Shown: piece after piece, positions 4,944 through 5,905 of the stretch
Layout of the letters: each line of letters opens with the position of its first letter
Position numbering within the stretch: position 1 is the stretch's first letter
Origin: Candidatus Aminicenantota bacterium
GTDB lineage: Bacteria; Acidobacteriota; Aminicenantia; UBA2199
Direction: 5' to 3'
Assembly: GCA_020355945.1 (NCBI GenBank)
Contig: CP070627.1
Span: 5,358,836-5,364,740, forward strand
Length of the DNA: 5,905 nt
Made by a program: the position numbers and the translations under genes
Notes under the pieces: generated by a model
Databases searched by the model: none
What the model was told of the DNA's origin: nothing
The model's input: only the letters and a program-made list of their open reading frames with translations

Positions 4944-5612
4944 TTATTTGGCTATATATCTTCCGATGGCTTGAGCTAAAGCAGAAATTGCGCGGGTTTG
5001 CATCCATAGTTTTCCCGGGCCTGTATAATGGCACACCAGGCCTTCGCCGGAAGCCAGGGTAGAGAACAGTCCTTTAGCAGCCTTTTTGACTTTATACTGG
5101 ACAGATTCTTCAAAGGCTATGATGTGGTTTGTATCCACGATATAGAGTTCGCCTGGGGCCAGGACTTTTTCATAAACAGCGCCGTAGGAATTAAGGAAAA
5201 CAATGCCTGTACCTGAAATTTTTTGCAGGAACAGGCCTTCGCCTGAGATCATGGCTTTAAAAGAGCCTTTAGTAGAGAGTTGCAGGTTGGGGCTGCCGGC
5301 CAGGTAGGCGCCGCCTTCGGCGTAGATCGTATTCCCGGTGAGTTCCATTTTCAAGACGTCGCCCAGCACGCTGGGAGCCAGGACCAGTTCGCCGTCGCCG
5401 GTTTCTGCGGTAAACAAAGAAGCGAAAAAGCTTTCGCCGCCCACAGCAGCTTTAATTGAGCCCATAAAGCCTTTACCTGTGGTTTTAGCTTGCAGTGTAA
5501 GGGTAGGGGACATAGAGACCATAGCGCCTGCTTCGGCGCGGAATTGTTCTCCTTGTCTCAGGTTAATACGAATGATGGTAAACACGGGACCGTGTTCGAT
5601 TTTATATTCCAT
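4944..5612 (-). CDS. AIM24 / TIGR00266 family protein
   Basis: A 222-residue, all-beta, glycine-rich protein. The order of family landmarks is EYKIEHGPVFTIIRINLRQG (2-21), GEQFRAEAGAMVSM (21-34), GGESFFASLFTA (58-69), GEGLFLQKISGTG (124-136) and GEGLVCHYTGPGKLWMQTR (189-207), close to the usual length of bacterial TIGR00266 proteins. The fold is a trimeric beta-prism related to the tryptophan RNA-binding attenuation protein fold; the bacterial function is not known (the fungal mitochondrial AIM24 affects inner-membrane organisation). There is no signal peptide, so it is probably cytoplasmic. The start at 5612 has GGAGG 6 bases upstream; an ATG 30 bases earlier would add MKKQLKWRNI and put that binding site inside the gene. 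It is a single-gene unit with its own promoter. Confidence 0.93.
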   Translation of the reverse strand: MEYKIEHGPVFTIIRINLRQGEQFRAEAGAMVSMSPTLTLQAKTTGKGFMGSIKAAVGGESFFASLFTAETGDGELVLAPSVLGDVLKMELTGNTIYAEGGAYLAGSPNLQLSTKGSFKAMISGEGLFLQKISGTGIVFLNSYGAVYEKVLAPGELYIVDTNHIIAFEESVQYKVKKAAKGLFSTLASGEGLVCHYTGPGKLWMQTRAISALAQAIGRYIAK

Positions 5613-5660
5613 AATATTCCTCCATTTAAGTTGTTTTTTCACGAAGACATGGAAGTGTGG

Positions 5661-5677
5661 GGCAAATTTTTTTTGCC
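5661..5677 (-). other. Small hairpin in the leader of the AIM24-family gene
   Basis: GGCAAA and TTTGCC form a 6-bp stem with a 5-base loop. It would lie in the 80-90 base leader, about 50 bases before the start codon. On the mRNA the A-rich loop side is followed by CCCCACACTTCC, not a U tract, so it is not a terminator. A regulatory role is possible but unsupported. Confidence 0.4.
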
Positions 5678-5701
5678 TTTGAAAGTCTTCGGGAGAGGAT
5701 A

Positions 5702-5730
5702 ATTATAGAAAAAGCAAAAAATTTTTGCAA
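5702..5730 (-). promoter_or_regulatory. Sigma-70-type promoter of the AIM24-family gene
   Basis: On the minus strand, -35 TTGCAA (5730-5725, four of six matches), a 17-base spacer and consensus -10 TATAAT (5707-5702). The flanks upstream are rich in A and T runs (5731-5760), as for an UP element. Transcription would start near 5695, giving a leader of about 80-85 bases. Confidence 0.65.
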
Positions 5731-5760
5731 TTATTTTTGAAAAAAATTTTCGTTTTTGGT

Positions 5761-5795
5761 TTTAGCCACAGAGGGCACAGAGGGCACAGAGGAAA
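5761..5795 (+). repeat. CACAGAGGG 9-bp tandem repeat
   Basis: TTTAGC is followed by CACAGAGGG (5767), CACAGAGGG (5776) and CACAGAGG (5785), then an A run. It is the non-coding counterpart of the repeat that supplies the end of nfo. Together with 4053-4110 this makes three related copies in the window. Confidence 0.85.
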
Positions 5796-5799
5796 AATA

Positions 5800-5870
5800 G
5801 GAAGCTGGGAAAAAGAGGGAAGCTGGGAAGCTGGGAAGATAGAGAGATAGGAAGACGGAAGGTGGAAGGG
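5800..5870 (+). repeat. GGAAGCTGG purine-rich tandem repeat
   Basis: GGAAGCTGG occurs at 5800-5808, 5818-5826 and 5826-5834, followed by decayed variants (GGAAGATAG, GGAAGACGG, GGAAGGTGG). The stretch is almost pure purine on the plus strand. No gene or promoter is seen in it. Confidence 0.75.
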
Positions 5871-5876
5871 TATTTT

Positions 5877-5905
5877 TAATGAGAAGTTTTTGCAGGGGGT
5901 CCAGG
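5877..5905 (+). repeat. Dispersed G-run hairpin repeat, copy 4, cut by window end
   Basis: TAATGAGAAGTTTTTGCAGG, then GGGTCCAGG, matches the first 29 or so bases of copies 1 and 3. The window stops on entering the hairpin stem (CCAGG). It has the same orientation as copy 1 at the other end of the window. Confidence 0.8.

Noticed and set aside
5028..5702. Plus-strand open frames opposite the AIM24-family gene
   Set aside because: They are antisense shadows of a clearly conserved minus-strand gene and have no ribosome binding sites or family likeness.

Overview
The window looks like a short piece (possibly a whole contig) of the genome of an uncultured, probably Gram-negative-type bacterium with moderate GC content. 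Coding density is good, ribosome binding sites are strong AGGAGG-type sequences, and every intergenic space is filled with dispersed or tandem repeats. The heavy load of G-run hairpin repeats and CACAGAGG-type 9-bp repeats reminds me of environmental candidate-phylum genomes such as Candidatus Aminicenantes. That placement is an impression, not something the sequence proves.

Layout. (1) 1-2018, plus strand: a dispersed hairpin repeat, then three co-directional genes. These are an exodeoxyribonuclease VII small-subunit-like protein, a two-transmembrane protein with a C-terminal PH/GRAM-like domain (tentative), and a YgjP/SprT-type zinc metallopeptidase. (2) 2023-2097: a second, inverted copy of the hairpin repeat between convergent genes. 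(3) 2094-2966, minus strand: endonuclease IV (nfo) with all nine metal ligands, an extended -10 promoter, and a C-terminal tail and stop codon made from repeat DNA. (4) 3083-3997, plus strand: a third hairpin-repeat copy, then a two-gene unit encoding a small GlsB/YeaQ/YmgE-type membrane protein and a secreted DUF2147 protein. (5) 3998-4222: a 9-bp tandem repeat region and a TTGACA promoter. (6) 4223-4879, plus strand: an unrecognised 218-residue soluble, helix-rich protein whose start codon sits almost on top of the predicted transcription start. (7) 4895-4929: five 7-bp tandem units. (8) 4944-5612, minus strand: an AIM24/TIGR00266 family protein with a good promoter and an 80-90 nt leader. 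(9) 5757-5905: CACAGAGGG and GGAAGCTGG tandem repeats, then the first 29 bases of a fourth hairpin-repeat copy, cut by the window end.

Functionally, XseB and Nfo are DNA-repair nucleases, and the SprT-like fold is shared with DNA-protein-crosslink proteases. The YgjP branch is poorly characterised, however, so a repair cluster is only a suggestion. The GlsB-like and DUF2147 pair looks like an envelope or stress unit. I see no CRISPR array, transposase, tRNA, rRNA or phage gene, and no convincing new multi-gene system. The most unusual material is the way repeats have entered or border genes (nfo C-terminus, metallopeptidase N-terminus, start of the 218-residue gene), plus two proteins without clear families.
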